This document shows, in pieces, positions 1 to 8,864 of a stretch of 41,421 bases of DNA. Each line of letters opens with the position of its first letter. Positions within the stretch are counted from its first letter, which is position 1. Source of the stretch: JBHHYR01 sp046757585. GTDB taxonomy: Bacteria; Desulfobacterota; Binatia; HRBIN30. The stretch spans positions 1 through 41,421 of the forward strand of contig JBHHYR010000010.1 in the NCBI GenBank assembly GCA_046757585.1, in the 5' to 3' direction. The notes under the pieces were generated by a model, which saw nothing but the letters and a program-made list of their open reading frames with translations, did no database searches and had not been told where the DNA came from. The position numbers and the translations under genes are program-made.

Positions 1-1
1 A

Positions 2-367
2 GGGCTAACCGGCTTGGGCGATCCGAAACTCGGCAAGCCAGCGATCCGAAGCGTCGTGTCCCGGCAGCAGGTCTATGCCGGACCGTATGCGGCGGAATCG
101 CCGGACCTCGTGGTCAACTGCGCCTCGGGCTTTCGCGTCTCGTGGCGCACGACCCTGGGTGGCGTGCCGCAGGGCATCTTCGAAGACAACGGGCGGAAGT
201 GGGCTGCGGACCACATCATCGATCCGCACCTGGTTCCCGGCATTCTGTTCATCAACCAGGCGTCTCCTGTGGAGAGGCCGCACCTGGTGGATCTGGCTCC
301 CACCATTCTCGACGCTCTCGGTGTTCCCCGAGGCGCGGCGATGGAAGGCCGGTCAGTACTGGGATGA
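2..367 (+). CDS. Type I phosphodiesterase / nucleotide pyrophosphatase-like protein, C-terminal part (cut by window edge)
   Basis: The reading frame is open from the first bases of the window, so the start and most of the protein lie outside it; about 121 codons remain. The visible part has the look of the C-terminal end of alkaline-phosphatase-superfamily phosphodiesterases: an ED-N segment, then W-A-A-D-H followed by I-D-P and L-V-P-G-I-L-F, and the final H-L-V-D-L-A-P-T-I-L segment that is also common at the end of sulfatase-fold enzymes. The His of the ADH segment is a likely metal ligand by family analogy. The stop overlaps the start of the next gene (ATGA), so the two are probably translationally coupled and belong to one operon with the two sulfatase-like proteins. 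The family is clear; the substrate cannot be told from this fragment. Confidence 0.75.
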   Translation, partial: GLTGLGDPKLGKPAIRSVVSRQQVYAGPYAAESPDLVVNCASGFRVSWRTTLGGVPQGIFEDNGRKWAADHIIDPHLVPGILFINQASPVERPHLVDLAPTILDALGVPRGAAMEGRSVLG

Positions 368-2244
368 GCGAGCCGCCGGCGGTCGCTTCAACGTCGCCCA
401 GTCCACCGGCGTGCACCATTCTCCTGATCGCGACATGGTCCGGTCTCGTGACTGGCCTCGTCGAGGGAGTGGCCTTCCTGATCTTCCAGAATTTTGGAGG
501 GCTCATCGATGTTCCCCCCGAGATCCTCTCCGTCACCCCGTTGTTCGATGTGCTTCTGTTTGGCGGCCTCGGGTTGACCCTGGTCGGGGTTTGCCGAGTG
601 TCCCCCCGGGGCGGCGTGCAGGTGGCCGTCTGTGTGTGTGCCTTCGTGGCGTTCGTGGACTGGCTTGCCATCGGCGTCAGCTCGCGCATGCACTATGCTG
701 CGCTGGTCCTCCTCGCTGCGGGGTTGGCAGTGCAGTTGAGCCGTTGGGTCCGGGCGCACGAAAGCGCCGTCCTGCGCTTCTGGCGTCTGAGCATGCCCTG
801 GGCCGCCGCACTGGCCGTGTTGGCCGGGGTGGCAGTGCAGGGCGGCCGCTGGCTGCGGGAACGCAACGAGACTACCAGCCTGCCGGCAGCTCTCCCGGGT
901 GCCCCGAATGTCGTCGTCATCGTCGTGGATACACTCCGTGCCGATCATCTCTCCAGCTACGGCTATGCACGGGCCACGAGTCCGAACCTGGATCGTATCG
1001 CGCGCGAGGGCGTGGTGTTCGAGAACGCCTGCTCCACGTCCTCCTACACTTTGCCTTCGCACGCCTCACTGCTCACCGGGCGCTACCCTTACGAACACGG
1101 TGTCGGCTGGGCGGCGCCGAGAGCGCTGTTCCACAGTCGCTATCCGACCCTGGGCGAGGTCTTGCGCTCGCGCGGCTATCGGACCGCCGCTTTTTCCGCT
1201 AACCTGTTCTGGTTCACACGGTCGGAGGGCTTCGGCAGAGGCTTTATCCACTTCGACGATTATTTCGGCTCCGTAGCTGACATGGCCGGGCGGACGCTCT
1301 ACGGTCGTGCTGCGGACAAACTCGTGCTGCCGCGCCTGGGCTTCGACGACATTCTGGGACGCAAGCGGGCCGCAGACGTCAACCGGGCGGCGCTCCGTTG
1401 GATTGGGCGCGATGCAGACACGCCCTTCTTCGTGTTCTTGAACTACTTGGACACACATGATCCGTACCTGCCGCCGCAGCCCTACCGCAGGAAGTTCTCA
1501 AGGTGGCAGAAGCCAGGCGGTGTGCTCAACGTCCACAGGGGCCGCGGTCACCCTCGCCTGACACGCGACCAGCTCCAGGGTGAGATCGACGCGTACGACG
1601 GAGCAATCGCCTACGTCGACGATCAGATCGCTCAGCTACTCGCCGCGCTCCAGGAACGAGGGCTGGCCGATAACACACTCCTGGTGATCACCTCAGATCA
1701 CGGTGAGGCCTTCGGCGAGCATGGCATGCTGCTCCACGACAACTCGCTGTACCGTGAGGTGATTCACGTTCCCCTGGTATTCAGGTGGCCCGGGCATCTG
1801 CCAGCGGGAGTGCGTGTGGGGCAGCCGGTAACGAACGCGGCGCTGCCGGTTACGGTGATGGACGTGCTCGGCGATTCGGATTCGACGTTTCCCGGTCCCT
1901 CCCTCAGACAACTCTGGGATGCGCCAGCGATGCATCGCGATTGGCCGTACCCGCTGGCGGAAATGGCATACGAGCCCTGGGCGCAAAAAACGTTCCCAGT
2001 TTCTCAGGGCTCGATCCAATCGCTGGTGACCCCTCGCTGGCACTACATCCGGCACCGGACACTGGGTGTGGAGCTGTACGACTGGCAGAGCGATCCGCTG
2101 GAAGGCCACAACCTGGCCGCGTCGGCCTCCTTGAAGACGGTCGTGACGGAGCTTGGCGGCCGACTGGCTGCCGTTCCCTGGCCAGCGGCGGCACCACGCT
2201 CTGCCCGGCAGCCTATCTCCTCGCGCATCGCCCGCGCTCGGTAA
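364..2244 (+). CDS. Membrane-anchored sulfatase-superfamily protein, copy 1
   Basis: Predicted 626 aa. The ATG at 364 overlaps the upstream stop by 4 nt, which is why it is chosen over an earlier in-frame start at 142 that would run through the upstream gene. Residues about 18-165 form several hydrophobic segments (four or five membrane helices); the sulfatase fold follows from about residue 180, with the first metal Asp at D189 (V-V-D-T-L-R) and the late metal site D445-H446 in T-S-D-H-G-E. The nucleophile motif reads T229-L-P-S-H233, where true sulfatases have C/S-x-P-x-R. A Thr nucleophile is known in related phosphotransferases of this superfamily (LtaS and EptA types), so transfer or hydrolysis of a phosphate ester is at least as likely as desulfation. 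It is followed 56 nt downstream by a paralogue. The active site would face the periplasm. Substrate unknown; surface glycan or lipid is inferred from the neighbours. Confidence 0.85.
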   Translation: MSEPPAVASTSPSPPACTILLIATWSGLVTGLVEGVAFLIFQNFGGLIDVPPEILSVTPLFDVLLFGGLGLTLVGVCRVSPRGGVQVAVCVCAFVAFVDWLAIGVSSRMHYAALVLLAAGLAVQLSRWVRAHESAVLRFWRLSMPWAAALAVLAGVAVQGGRWLRERNETTSLPAALPGAPNVVVIVVDTLRADHLSSYGYARATSPNLDRIAREGVVFENACSTSSYTLPSHASLLTGRYPYEHGVGWAAPRALFHSRYPTLGEVLRSRGYRTAAFSANLFWFTRSEGFGRGFIHFDDYFGSVADMAGRTLYGRAADKLVLPRLGFDDILGRKRAADVNRAALRWIGRDADTPFFVFLNYLDTHDPYLPPQPYRRKFSRWQKPGGVLNVHRGRGHPRLTRDQLQGEIDAYDGAIAYVDDQIAQLLAALQERGLADNTLLVITSDHGEAFGEHGMLLHDNSLYREVIHVPLVFRWPGHLPAGVRVGQPVTNAALPVTVMDVLGDSDSTFPGPSLRQLWDAPAMHRDWPYPLAEMAYEPWAQKTFPVSQGSIQSLVTPRWHYIRHRTLGVELYDWQSDPLEGHNLAASASLKTVVTELGGRLAAVPWPAAAPRSARQPISSRIARAR

Positions 2245-2300
2245 AGGATGGACAGTTGAGTCGGCGGTCTGAACGTATCGGGGGTGACGAGACCGCGGGT

Positions 2301-4091
2301 ATGCGGGGCATACTGCTGCTCGCCGTGTGGGTTGGCTTACTCAGCGGCATGGTCGAAGCTCTCGTCGTGGCCGCCTTACCCGGCTCGCCGTTTCGGTTTG
2401 CCCGTGTGGATCCCGACGTGGTGTGGACGGCGCCACTGGTCAACGCCTGCGTTTTCCTGGCCATTGGGCTCGTTCTCTCCGCAGCACCGGTGCGGCGATT
2501 GCGGCTCGATCGCTTTCGAGTAGCTGTTCTTGTGTTCACTTTCCTGGGATCATCCGGTGTCCTGCTCATGTTGCGCCCCCAGCTCCATCGGTACGCCGGC
2601 TTCCTTCTGGCTGCCGGCTTGGCCGTTCAGGCGCAGCGCGTCGTGGCCACACGGGCGGCTGGGCTGTACGTTGTCATGCTGCGCAGCGTTGCGTGGATGG
2701 CGGTGCTCATCCTCATGGTGACACTCGGCACGCGCGCCTGGCCGAGGTTGATGGAACGGCAAGCGCTAGCGAAGCTGCCAGCGGCTCAGCCGGGAAGTCC
2801 GAACGTGCTGTTCATCGTTCTCGACACCGTCCGAGCCCGGAATCTCAGCCTCTATGGGTACACTCACCCAACGACCCCGTTCCTCGAGCGTTGGGCCCAG
2901 CGTGGGGTACGTTTCGAGCACGCGGTCGCTCCCGCGCCTTGGACCCTGCCGTCGCATGCGAGTATGTTCACTGGCCGTTTCCCTCACCAGCTCTCCGCAG
3001 ACTGGCTCGTGCCGCTCGATGCTGCGCATCCCACCCTCGCGGAGATCCTGGCGGCGCGGGGGTACGTGACCGCCGGATTCGTCGCCAACACCGAATACTG
3101 CAGTTACAAATTCGGCCTCAATCGCGGCTTTATCCACTACGAGGACTTCCTCCTTTCGCCGGGCCAAATCGTCAGCAACTCCTCACTCGGCTTGTACGTC
3201 ATGGATAGTCCCACCGTGCGCCACCTCACGGGCTACCACCAGACGTTCGGGCGCAAGACCGCCGCCGACGTGAATCGGGCGTTCCTCCACTGGCTGTCGC
3301 GTCGGAACTCGCGTCCCTTCTTCGTGTTTCTCAACTACTTCGATGCCCATGATCCGTATCTGCCCCCTGAACCGTTTGCGCGGCAGTTCGGGTTCCGCCC
3401 CGTCCGGAAATGGCGATGGCCTTGGGCACGCAGGAGGTCCATTTCGCCACAGAAAGCCCGGGCCATGCTCAGCGGCTACGACGGCAGCCTCGCTTACCTC
3501 GACCATTCCCTGGAGCTGCTCTTCGAGGCACTGGACAAGCGAGGCGTGCTGCGGAACACGCTGGTGATCATTACCTCGGACCACGGCGAGCAATTTGGCG
3601 ACCATGGCATTTTCGGGCACGGCCAGAGTCTGTACCTGCCAGTGCTGCACGTTCCCCTTTTGATTGCCTTCCGCGGGCATGTGCCCGCCGGTGAAACGGT
3701 CCGTGAGGCCGTTAGTTTGCGGGATCTTCCCGCGACGGTTCTGGATCTATTGCAACTCGACACTGCCGTGCGGCTTCCCGGCACCTCACTGGCGCAATAC
3801 TGGCAGCGGGGGGGCGGTCCGAGGAGCCCGGCGCGCGGCGTCGCGCTGTCCGAGGTCAGCCGCAATCATGCCCTGCCCGAAGGGGTACCGGCGCGGCGCG
3901 GCGACATGCGATCGCTGATGGCCGGTCGCTGGCACTACATCCACAACAAGGGCGATGGGCGCGAGGAACTTTACGATATCGAGCACGACCCGCTGGAACA
4001 GGACGATCGCAGTACCTCCGAGGAGGGCCGGCAGACAGTCCTCCAACTTACCAGGTCGCTGCACACGATGCTCGCGTTCACAGACCGTTGA
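2301..4091 (+). CDS. Membrane-anchored sulfatase-superfamily protein, copy 2
   Basis: Predicted 596 aa from the ATG at 2301; the frame is open much further upstream but only through the end of copy 1, and a hydrophobic stretch begins immediately after this Met. Residues about 1-150 hold four or five membrane helices, then the sulfatase fold starts with N168-V-L-F-I-V-L-D175. The nucleophile motif is T215-L-P-S-H219 and the second metal motif T-S-D427-H428-G-E, the same variant motifs as in copy 1. The shared helices-plus-hydrolase architecture, the same order of motifs and the adjacency show an old tandem duplication; the two have diverged enough that substrates may differ. As in copy 1, Thr in place of Cys/Ser argues against a formylglycine-type sulfatase. 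Confidence 0.85.
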   Translation: MRGILLLAVWVGLLSGMVEALVVAALPGSPFRFARVDPDVVWTAPLVNACVFLAIGLVLSAAPVRRLRLDRFRVAVLVFTFLGSSGVLLMLRPQLHRYAGFLLAAGLAVQAQRVVATRAAGLYVVMLRSVAWMAVLILMVTLGTRAWPRLMERQALAKLPAAQPGSPNVLFIVLDTVRARNLSLYGYTHPTTPFLERWAQRGVRFEHAVAPAPWTLPSHASMFTGRFPHQLSADWLVPLDAAHPTLAEILAARGYVTAGFVANTEYCSYKFGLNRGFIHYEDFLLSPGQIVSNSSLGLYVMDSPTVRHLTGYHQTFGRKTAADVNRAFLHWLSRRNSRPFFVFLNYFDAHDPYLPPEPFARQFGFRPVRKWRWPWARRRSISPQKARAMLSGYDGSLAYLDHSLELLFEALDKRGVLRNTLVIITSDHGEQFGDHGIFGHGQSLYLPVLHVPLLIAFRGHVPAGETVREAVSLRDLPATVLDLLQLDTAVRLPGTSLAQYWQRGGGPRSPARGVALSEVSRNHALPEGVPARRGDMRSLMAGRWHYIHNKGDGREELYDIEHDPLEQDDRSTSEEGRQTVLQLTRSLHTMLAFTDR

Positions 4092-4142
4092 TGCGACTGA
4101 AACGCTGCTCACTCGAGGGTTCTTGGAGCACGGCGACGGGCA

Positions 4143-5714
4143 ATGACTACAGGGCACAAGGATAGACAGCAGCCTGGCGGCCAGCGGCTCGCACGGTGGA
4201 TCGGCGTGCTGGGCGTGCTCAACGCCGCCGGCTTCGCGGCTCGCGCCGTGACGTCGTACGGCCTCGCATCTGTTGCTCCGTTCGGCGTGCCCCAGCCGCG
4301 TGAGGCGGAGGTCTTCGACGCTCTCGGCCGAACGCTCCGCCTTCTCGGGCCTGGGATCCGGACCTTTGTCAGCGGGCACAACGTGTTGGCCCGAAGGGAA
4401 ATCTTCCTGTGGGTCTACTCCGGGCCCCTGTTGCTGGAGAGCGCTGTGTTCGTTGCCCTGTTGATCCTGCTCGTGCGCTATCGCGGCGTGCTGGAGCCCA
4501 GCATGCCGCGGCGCTTGTTTCGCTGGTCGCTCGCCTTCGTGGCCGTGAGCCTGCTGGCTTCGCCGGTGCTCGTGCAGGATTTCTGGCTTTCGGTAGGCTG
4601 GGGGCGCATGGTGGCTGCTGGCCTCAACCCTTATCACACGCCCCTGTCGGCCGCGATGGCTGACAGGCTGCCCGTGGATAACGACCTGCGCATGCAGATG
4701 ACTTACGGGCCGCTGTGGGCGCTGATCTCAGGCGCGGTCGCTTGGCTGGGGCATCGTTCTGTCCCGCTCGAGGCCGCCCTCTTCAAGGTGCTGCTGGCAG
4801 GGGCTTGGATCGCTTCGCTCCGGCTGGTGTGGCTCCTACTGCAGAGGCACTCGCTGTGGCAGCAGTGCACTGGCTTGGTTCTGTTCGGGTGGATGCCCTC
4901 CAGTGTCACGGAATCGGTGGCCGAAGGCCACAACGACATTGTTCTCGTGTGCCTGCTCTTACTGTGGTTGTATCAGATCGAGCGCGGCCGACCGTTCGCA
5001 GCGTGTCTGGCACTTGCCGCCTCCGTACTGGTCAAGTACGTGACTGCCCCGTTGTTTGTCCTCGATTTTCTGCACTGGCGATTCGGGCGGGGTCGGCGGC
5101 CGGCGGGCTACCTTCCCTGCCTCTTCCTGGCGGGCACGTTCGTGGCGGTCACGACGGGCGTGTTCTATCGGTCGGCCGAGTTCTTCTCCGCAACCGTCAA
5201 GATGGCGCGCTGGCGCTTCTTGGCGCCATCTGATGCCGTGTTCTTGGTCGGAGACTGGCTCGGCGAGTTGTGGGGAGCACCCTGGATGCGCGCGCCGTTC
5301 CTCTTCCTCGGCGTGGCGGTGTTCGCCGTGTTTCCCCTGCTGGCGTTCTACGGTGCCGTGTCGTATCTACGGCGGCCGGGTACCGCGAAGCTGTGGGAAG
5401 CCGTGCTGGCGGTGATGTCGGCGGTGCTGTTCTGTGTGGTGGGGCACGTATGGCCATGGTTCGTGGTCTGGGTGTTAGCGGTGGGCGCGCTCGTGGCAGG
5501 CTCGGGACTGACACGCTGGGTGGTAGGGGTCGCGCTGGCAGCTCCGTTTGCGACGCTGATCTTGTTTACGTTCCCAGGGCACGGCCAGTATGTCGTTCCG
5601 ACGCTGGTGCTCAATGGGTCCGCCGCACTGTGGTTCGTCTTTGCGCCGCGGCGCTGGTTCGCGCCCGTCCCACTGGCGGAAACGGGATGCGCCACAGCGG
5701 CGTACGATGGTTGA
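4143..5714 (+). CDS. Integral-membrane GT-C glycosyltransferase, MptB / DUF2029-like
   Basis: Predicted 523 aa, about a dozen hydrophobic helices over the whole length. Two signatures resemble polyprenol-phosphate-mannose-dependent mannosyltransferases (MptA/MptB type) and the related GT87 family: N162-P-Y in the first large loop, followed by Y-G-P-L-W, and E261-G-H-N-D265 in a later loop. Such enzymes take a sugar from a polyprenyl-phosphate donor and add it to a lipid-linked or surface acceptor on the outer face of the cytoplasmic membrane. The start ATG lies 51 nt after the second sulfatase-like gene, and the stop overlaps the first possible Met of the next gene. The donor sugar is not deducible. 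Fold assignment is firm; the specific activity is an inference from motif resemblance. Confidence 0.75.
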   Translation: MTTGHKDRQQPGGQRLARWIGVLGVLNAAGFAARAVTSYGLASVAPFGVPQPREAEVFDALGRTLRLLGPGIRTFVSGHNVLARREIFLWVYSGPLLLESAVFVALLILLVRYRGVLEPSMPRRLFRWSLAFVAVSLLASPVLVQDFWLSVGWGRMVAAGLNPYHTPLSAAMADRLPVDNDLRMQMTYGPLWALISGAVAWLGHRSVPLEAALFKVLLAGAWIASLRLVWLLLQRHSLWQQCTGLVLFGWMPSSVTESVAEGHNDIVLVCLLLLWLYQIERGRPFAACLALAASVLVKYVTAPLFVLDFLHWRFGRGRRPAGYLPCLFLAGTFVAVTTGVFYRSAEFFSATVKMARWRFLAPSDAVFLVGDWLGELWGAPWMRAPFLFLGVAVFAVFPLLAFYGAVSYLRRPGTAKLWEAVLAVMSAVLFCVVGHVWPWFVVWVLAVGALVAGSGLTRWVVGVALAAPFATLILFTFPGHGQYVVPTLVLNGSAALWFVFAPRRWFAPVPLAETGCATAAYDG

Positions 5715-5727
5715 AGGCGGCCGCAGC

Positions 5728-7053
5728 ATGCCCTGTGGCCGGTACGCCCCCCATCTTCTCGTCCTGTTGTCATGGCTGCTCCTGCTCCAGGCGCCGCGGC
5801 TGGGCGGGTGTGCCGCGCAGCTGGCCAAGCCGGTCTTTCCTCTTCACAGGGGCTACCCCGATTTCTACAAAGCCTACTATCCAGCCGGGCGAAGCATTCT
5901 GCAGGACCCTTCCCAGCTAGTCAGCCTCTATCGCGGCCTGTACTACGATCAAAAGACGGGCCAATTTCGAGCTGGTCTGCCCCATTTCGTCAATATCCCC
6001 GTGGTCGCTTGGCTCTTCGTCCCATTCAGCCAGCTCCCCCGCCGGCAGGCCGGGGCGTTGCTTCTTGCTGTCAATCTAGCCATCACACTTGTGTGCTTGC
6101 TCCTTCTGCTCCGCCGAGCCGCGGGCTCTTCTCCGCTCTTGCTGTGGGCGATCACGCTCGCGTTCATGACCAGTGGTCCGCTCATGAACGCGCTAAATTA
6201 CGGCCAGACGACGCCCCTGATGTTGTTGCTGTTTCTATTGGGCGAACGCTTCCTCCAGCGCGGACACGATGCGCGCGCAGGGGTATGCTTGGGCCTGGTC
6301 TGCCTGATCAAGATTCCACCCCTCCTGTTCTTGCCGTACTTCGCGCTGCGCCGGCGGTGGCGCCTGGTGTCCACAGCCGCTGCGGTCTTGGTCGTGGCGG
6401 GCGTTGCGTCGATCGTCTGCTACGGATTGCCGCTGCATGCCACGTACTTCGACCTTGTTGTCGGTGCTAACCTAGGGACCGCCGTGGTTCCTCCGAACAA
6501 TCAGTCCATAGTCGCGGTGCTGGCACGCCCCTTGACGGATGCACAGCTGCTCTCGTGGAAACCCATCGATCCTGGTGGCACGGTGCATGTGCTGCAGGGC
6601 TTGGTGCTCGCGATCTTGCTGGTCCTGTGCGGCTGGGTGTTCACGCCACCGGGGCGGATGGAGAACCATCCGCGGCTGTTGCTCGAGTTGGGTGTGGTGA
6701 TGTGTGTGAGCTTGCTCGTCTCGCCCATCTCCTGGGTGCACTACGGCATCTGGCTGTTGCCAGTGGCTGTGGTTGTTGGTGCGGTCCTGTTCCGCGCTGG
6801 ACGGTCGAGCGCCGCCCGGCCCCGGGCAAGCGCCCTGCTGGTCACCGCCGTGCTGCTAATCAACGTCCCTCTGCTCCCGCGGTCGGTCATCAGGCACTTT
6901 GGCGATGCCATGTGGTTTCGGGGGGCCATGTCCTACCAGGCGGTGGGGACATTGTTGCTGCTGGGCTTGTGTGTGTGGTGCTTGCGGCGCTTCGGGTTGG
7001 AGCGACCGGTGCGCCGCAAGCCCCGCGGTGCCTGCGGCACCCTGGCGTCCTAG
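5728..7053 (+). CDS. GT87-like polyprenyl-phosphate sugar transferase, copy 1
   Basis: Predicted 441 aa from ATG 5728. An in-frame ATG at 5707 would overlap the upstream stop, but 5728 aligns with the start of the paralogue at 8865 (both begin M-P-x-x-R-Y-A-x-H-L). The protein is almost entirely membrane helices. The first periplasmic loop has D-F-x-x-x-Y-Y-P-A-G, where the Asp is the likely GT-C catalytic base, followed by L-Y-R-G, F-V-N-I-P and A-W-L-F-V-P. Later segments N-A-L-N-Y-G-Q-T-T-P and C-L-I-K-I-P-P are typical of the GT87/DUF2029 group. The partner gene 7069 follows after 15 nt, and the same pair is repeated at 8865-11947. It probably adds a sugar from a lipid-phosphate donor during envelope glycan synthesis. 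Confidence 0.8.
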   Translation: MPCGRYAPHLLVLLSWLLLLQAPRLGGCAAQLAKPVFPLHRGYPDFYKAYYPAGRSILQDPSQLVSLYRGLYYDQKTGQFRAGLPHFVNIPVVAWLFVPFSQLPRRQAGALLLAVNLAITLVCLLLLLRRAAGSSPLLLWAITLAFMTSGPLMNALNYGQTTPLMLLLFLLGERFLQRGHDARAGVCLGLVCLIKIPPLLFLPYFALRRRWRLVSTAAAVLVVAGVASIVCYGLPLHATYFDLVVGANLGTAVVPPNNQSIVAVLARPLTDAQLLSWKPIDPGGTVHVLQGLVLAILLVLCGWVFTPPGRMENHPRLLLELGVVMCVSLLVSPISWVHYGIWLLPVAVVVGAVLFRAGRSSAARPRASALLVTAVLLINVPLLPRSVIRHFGDAMWFRGAMSYQAVGTLLLLGLCVWCLRRFGLERPVRRKPRGACGTLAS

Positions 7054-7068
7054 GGTGGGAGCCCGCGG

Positions 7069-8853
7069 GTGATCATGGCTCGTTCGCCACGCCGGTTGCG
7101 GCGGCCACCCGCCCGGCAGGCATCACCGGCAGCCGCCCCGCGGGCCTTGCCAGCGCACCGCATCCGCATCGCCTGCCTGCTGGGGGTCCTTTGCTTTTTC
7201 GTCTATGCGAGCAATCTCCGTTCGATGGGAACGTGGGCGTGGGACTCGATTCCGGCGCGCTTGCTCCCCTTCAGCATCTTGCGGGAAGGCAATCTCGACT
7301 TCGGCGAGTTCCACTGGTTGTTCCGTCTCTACCCCAAGCCGTACTTCCTCCGGAAAACGCGCGGCGGTGCGTTCCTGTCGGCCTACTCGATCGGGGTGCC
7401 AGTGCTGGTGACGCCACTCTACATTCCGGTGGTCTGGTGGCTGCAACGCTCTCGGATTCCTGACGACGACGTGCGCTTTCGGCTCATTGTCGTCGGCATG
7501 GAGCGGGTGAGCGCTGCGCTGATCGCGGCTGTCTCAGTGAGCCTGGTGTTCTTGGCGTTGACTCGGCTGACCTCTGCAGCGATAGCGGCGGGCATCGCGC
7601 TGCTCTACGGCCTCGGTACGAGCATGTGGGTGATCGGCAGCCAGACGCTCTTGCAGCACGGCGGCGCCGCGTTGGGTCTGGCTGGCATGAGCCTCTTTCT
7701 GGTCGGACCTGACACGCGACGCCATGCCCTGGTGGCCGGCGGGTTCGCGGCGCTGGCGGTGCTGGCGCGCCCGACGATGATCGTCTTTTCCCTCCTTGCG
7801 CTGGTGTTCATGTGGCGCGAGCGCCGCCGCAACGTTCTCCCATTCTTGAGCGTGCCCATCGCCGGCATGCTGGCGCTGCTGGCCTACAACGCCCGTCTTC
7901 CCAGCCTGACCCGTGGCGGATACCGTCGCCTCCACTTCGCCCTGCCACGTCTCAAGCGCCTAGCCGGGCTTTTGCTCAGCCCGAATCGCGGGCTGTTTAT
8001 CTACACTCCTGCGGCCGTGCTGGCACTACCAATCGGCATAGCGCGACGGGCTGCGCTGCCGCGGTGGGTGACCTATCTACCCATCGGCATCGCTGCCTAC
8101 TTGATACTCTACAGCGCTTGGCAGGGCTGGTGGGGCGGCAACTGCTACGGCCCGCGCTTTCTCACCGATGTCCTGCCGGCAATCGCGCTGTGTGCCGTGC
8201 CCGCGGTCGAACGACTATGGCGCGCCAGACTTGGCCGCGGGCTGCTGCTCGCGGTGGTTGCGTGGGGTGTGGCGGTGCAAGCGATCGGGGTGTACTGGGA
8301 CGACAACTCGTGGAACACGGCGCTGACGCGGCGATTACACCTGGCGCGGCGCGCGTGGGACTGGAAAGATCTGCAGATCCTGCGCGCGGCGCGGGCGGGC
8401 TGGCACGGGAGCGAGCTGGCGCCGCTGCTCTGGCAAGCGCTGACCGATCCACGGCCGGCCTTGCTCAAACGCCTGAAGGCTGCCGATCTGTCGGGTGAGA
8501 TCACCGTGGAAGGCTCGCTGCCCTTGCGCTATCCGCCCCGCGGCAGCGCCACCGTGCACCTGTGGGTCACCAATCGCGGCGGAGCGACCTGGCCGGTGTT
8601 CAGCGATTATGGTTACCTGCAGTGCAAGCTTGGGTATCGCTGGTGGGCACACGGGACGTTGCTGGCTGTATCGGGCGCCGTTCCGCTGCCCCGCAATCTT
8701 GGTCCAGGCGAATCGACGCAGGCGGCCGCGCGCATCTACATGCCCCGCCAGCCCGGCACCTACGAGCTCGAGTTGGTGGTGGTGCAGGTGCTCGACGCCG
8801 ATAAGGGCCTTTCAGGCGGGGCCGTTGCGCGGGTGCCGGTTCAAATCGAGTGA
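7069..8853 (+). CDS. Large GT-C-like membrane protein with C-terminal Ig-like domain, copy 1
   Basis: Predicted 594 aa from GTG 7069, which lies 7 nt after a GGGAG ribosome-binding site; ATG 7075 is an alternative two codons in. After a basic, Pro/Ala-rich N-terminus come about ten membrane helices. The first loop holds D-S-I-P-A-R-L-L-P and G-N-L-D, with acidic residues where GT-C enzymes keep their catalytic Asp; S-P-N-R-G-L-F-I-Y-T-P and Y-G-P-R-F-L-T-D are strongly kept in all three copies. Residues from about 485 to the end form a soluble beta-rich domain (V-T-N-R-G, W-P, L-P-R-N-L-G-P-G-E-S, P-G-T-Y-E-L-E) that resembles the NBR1-type Ig-like domain found at the ends of some bacterial glycosyltransferases. 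No enzymatic activity is proven; a glycosyltransferase of the PMT/ArnT superfamily is the best guess. Confidence 0.7.
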   Translation: MIMARSPRRLRRPPARQASPAAAPRALPAHRIRIACLLGVLCFFVYASNLRSMGTWAWDSIPARLLPFSILREGNLDFGEFHWLFRLYPKPYFLRKTRGGAFLSAYSIGVPVLVTPLYIPVVWWLQRSRIPDDDVRFRLIVVGMERVSAALIAAVSVSLVFLALTRLTSAAIAAGIALLYGLGTSMWVIGSQTLLQHGGAALGLAGMSLFLVGPDTRRHALVAGGFAALAVLARPTMIVFSLLALVFMWRERRRNVLPFLSVPIAGMLALLAYNARLPSLTRGGYRRLHFALPRLKRLAGLLLSPNRGLFIYTPAAVLALPIGIARRAALPRWVTYLPIGIAAYLILYSAWQGWWGGNCYGPRFLTDVLPAIALCAVPAVERLWRARLGRGLLLAVVAWGVAVQAIGVYWDDNSWNTALTRRLHLARRAWDWKDLQILRAARAGWHGSELAPLLWQALTDPRPALLKRLKAADLSGEITVEGSLPLRYPPRGSATVHLWVTNRGGATWPVFSDYGYLQCKLGYRWWAHGTLLAVSGAVPLPRNLGPGESTQAAARIYMPRQPGTYELELVVVQVLDADKGLSGGAVARVPVQIE

Positions 8854-8864
8854 GATGCGCGTTC

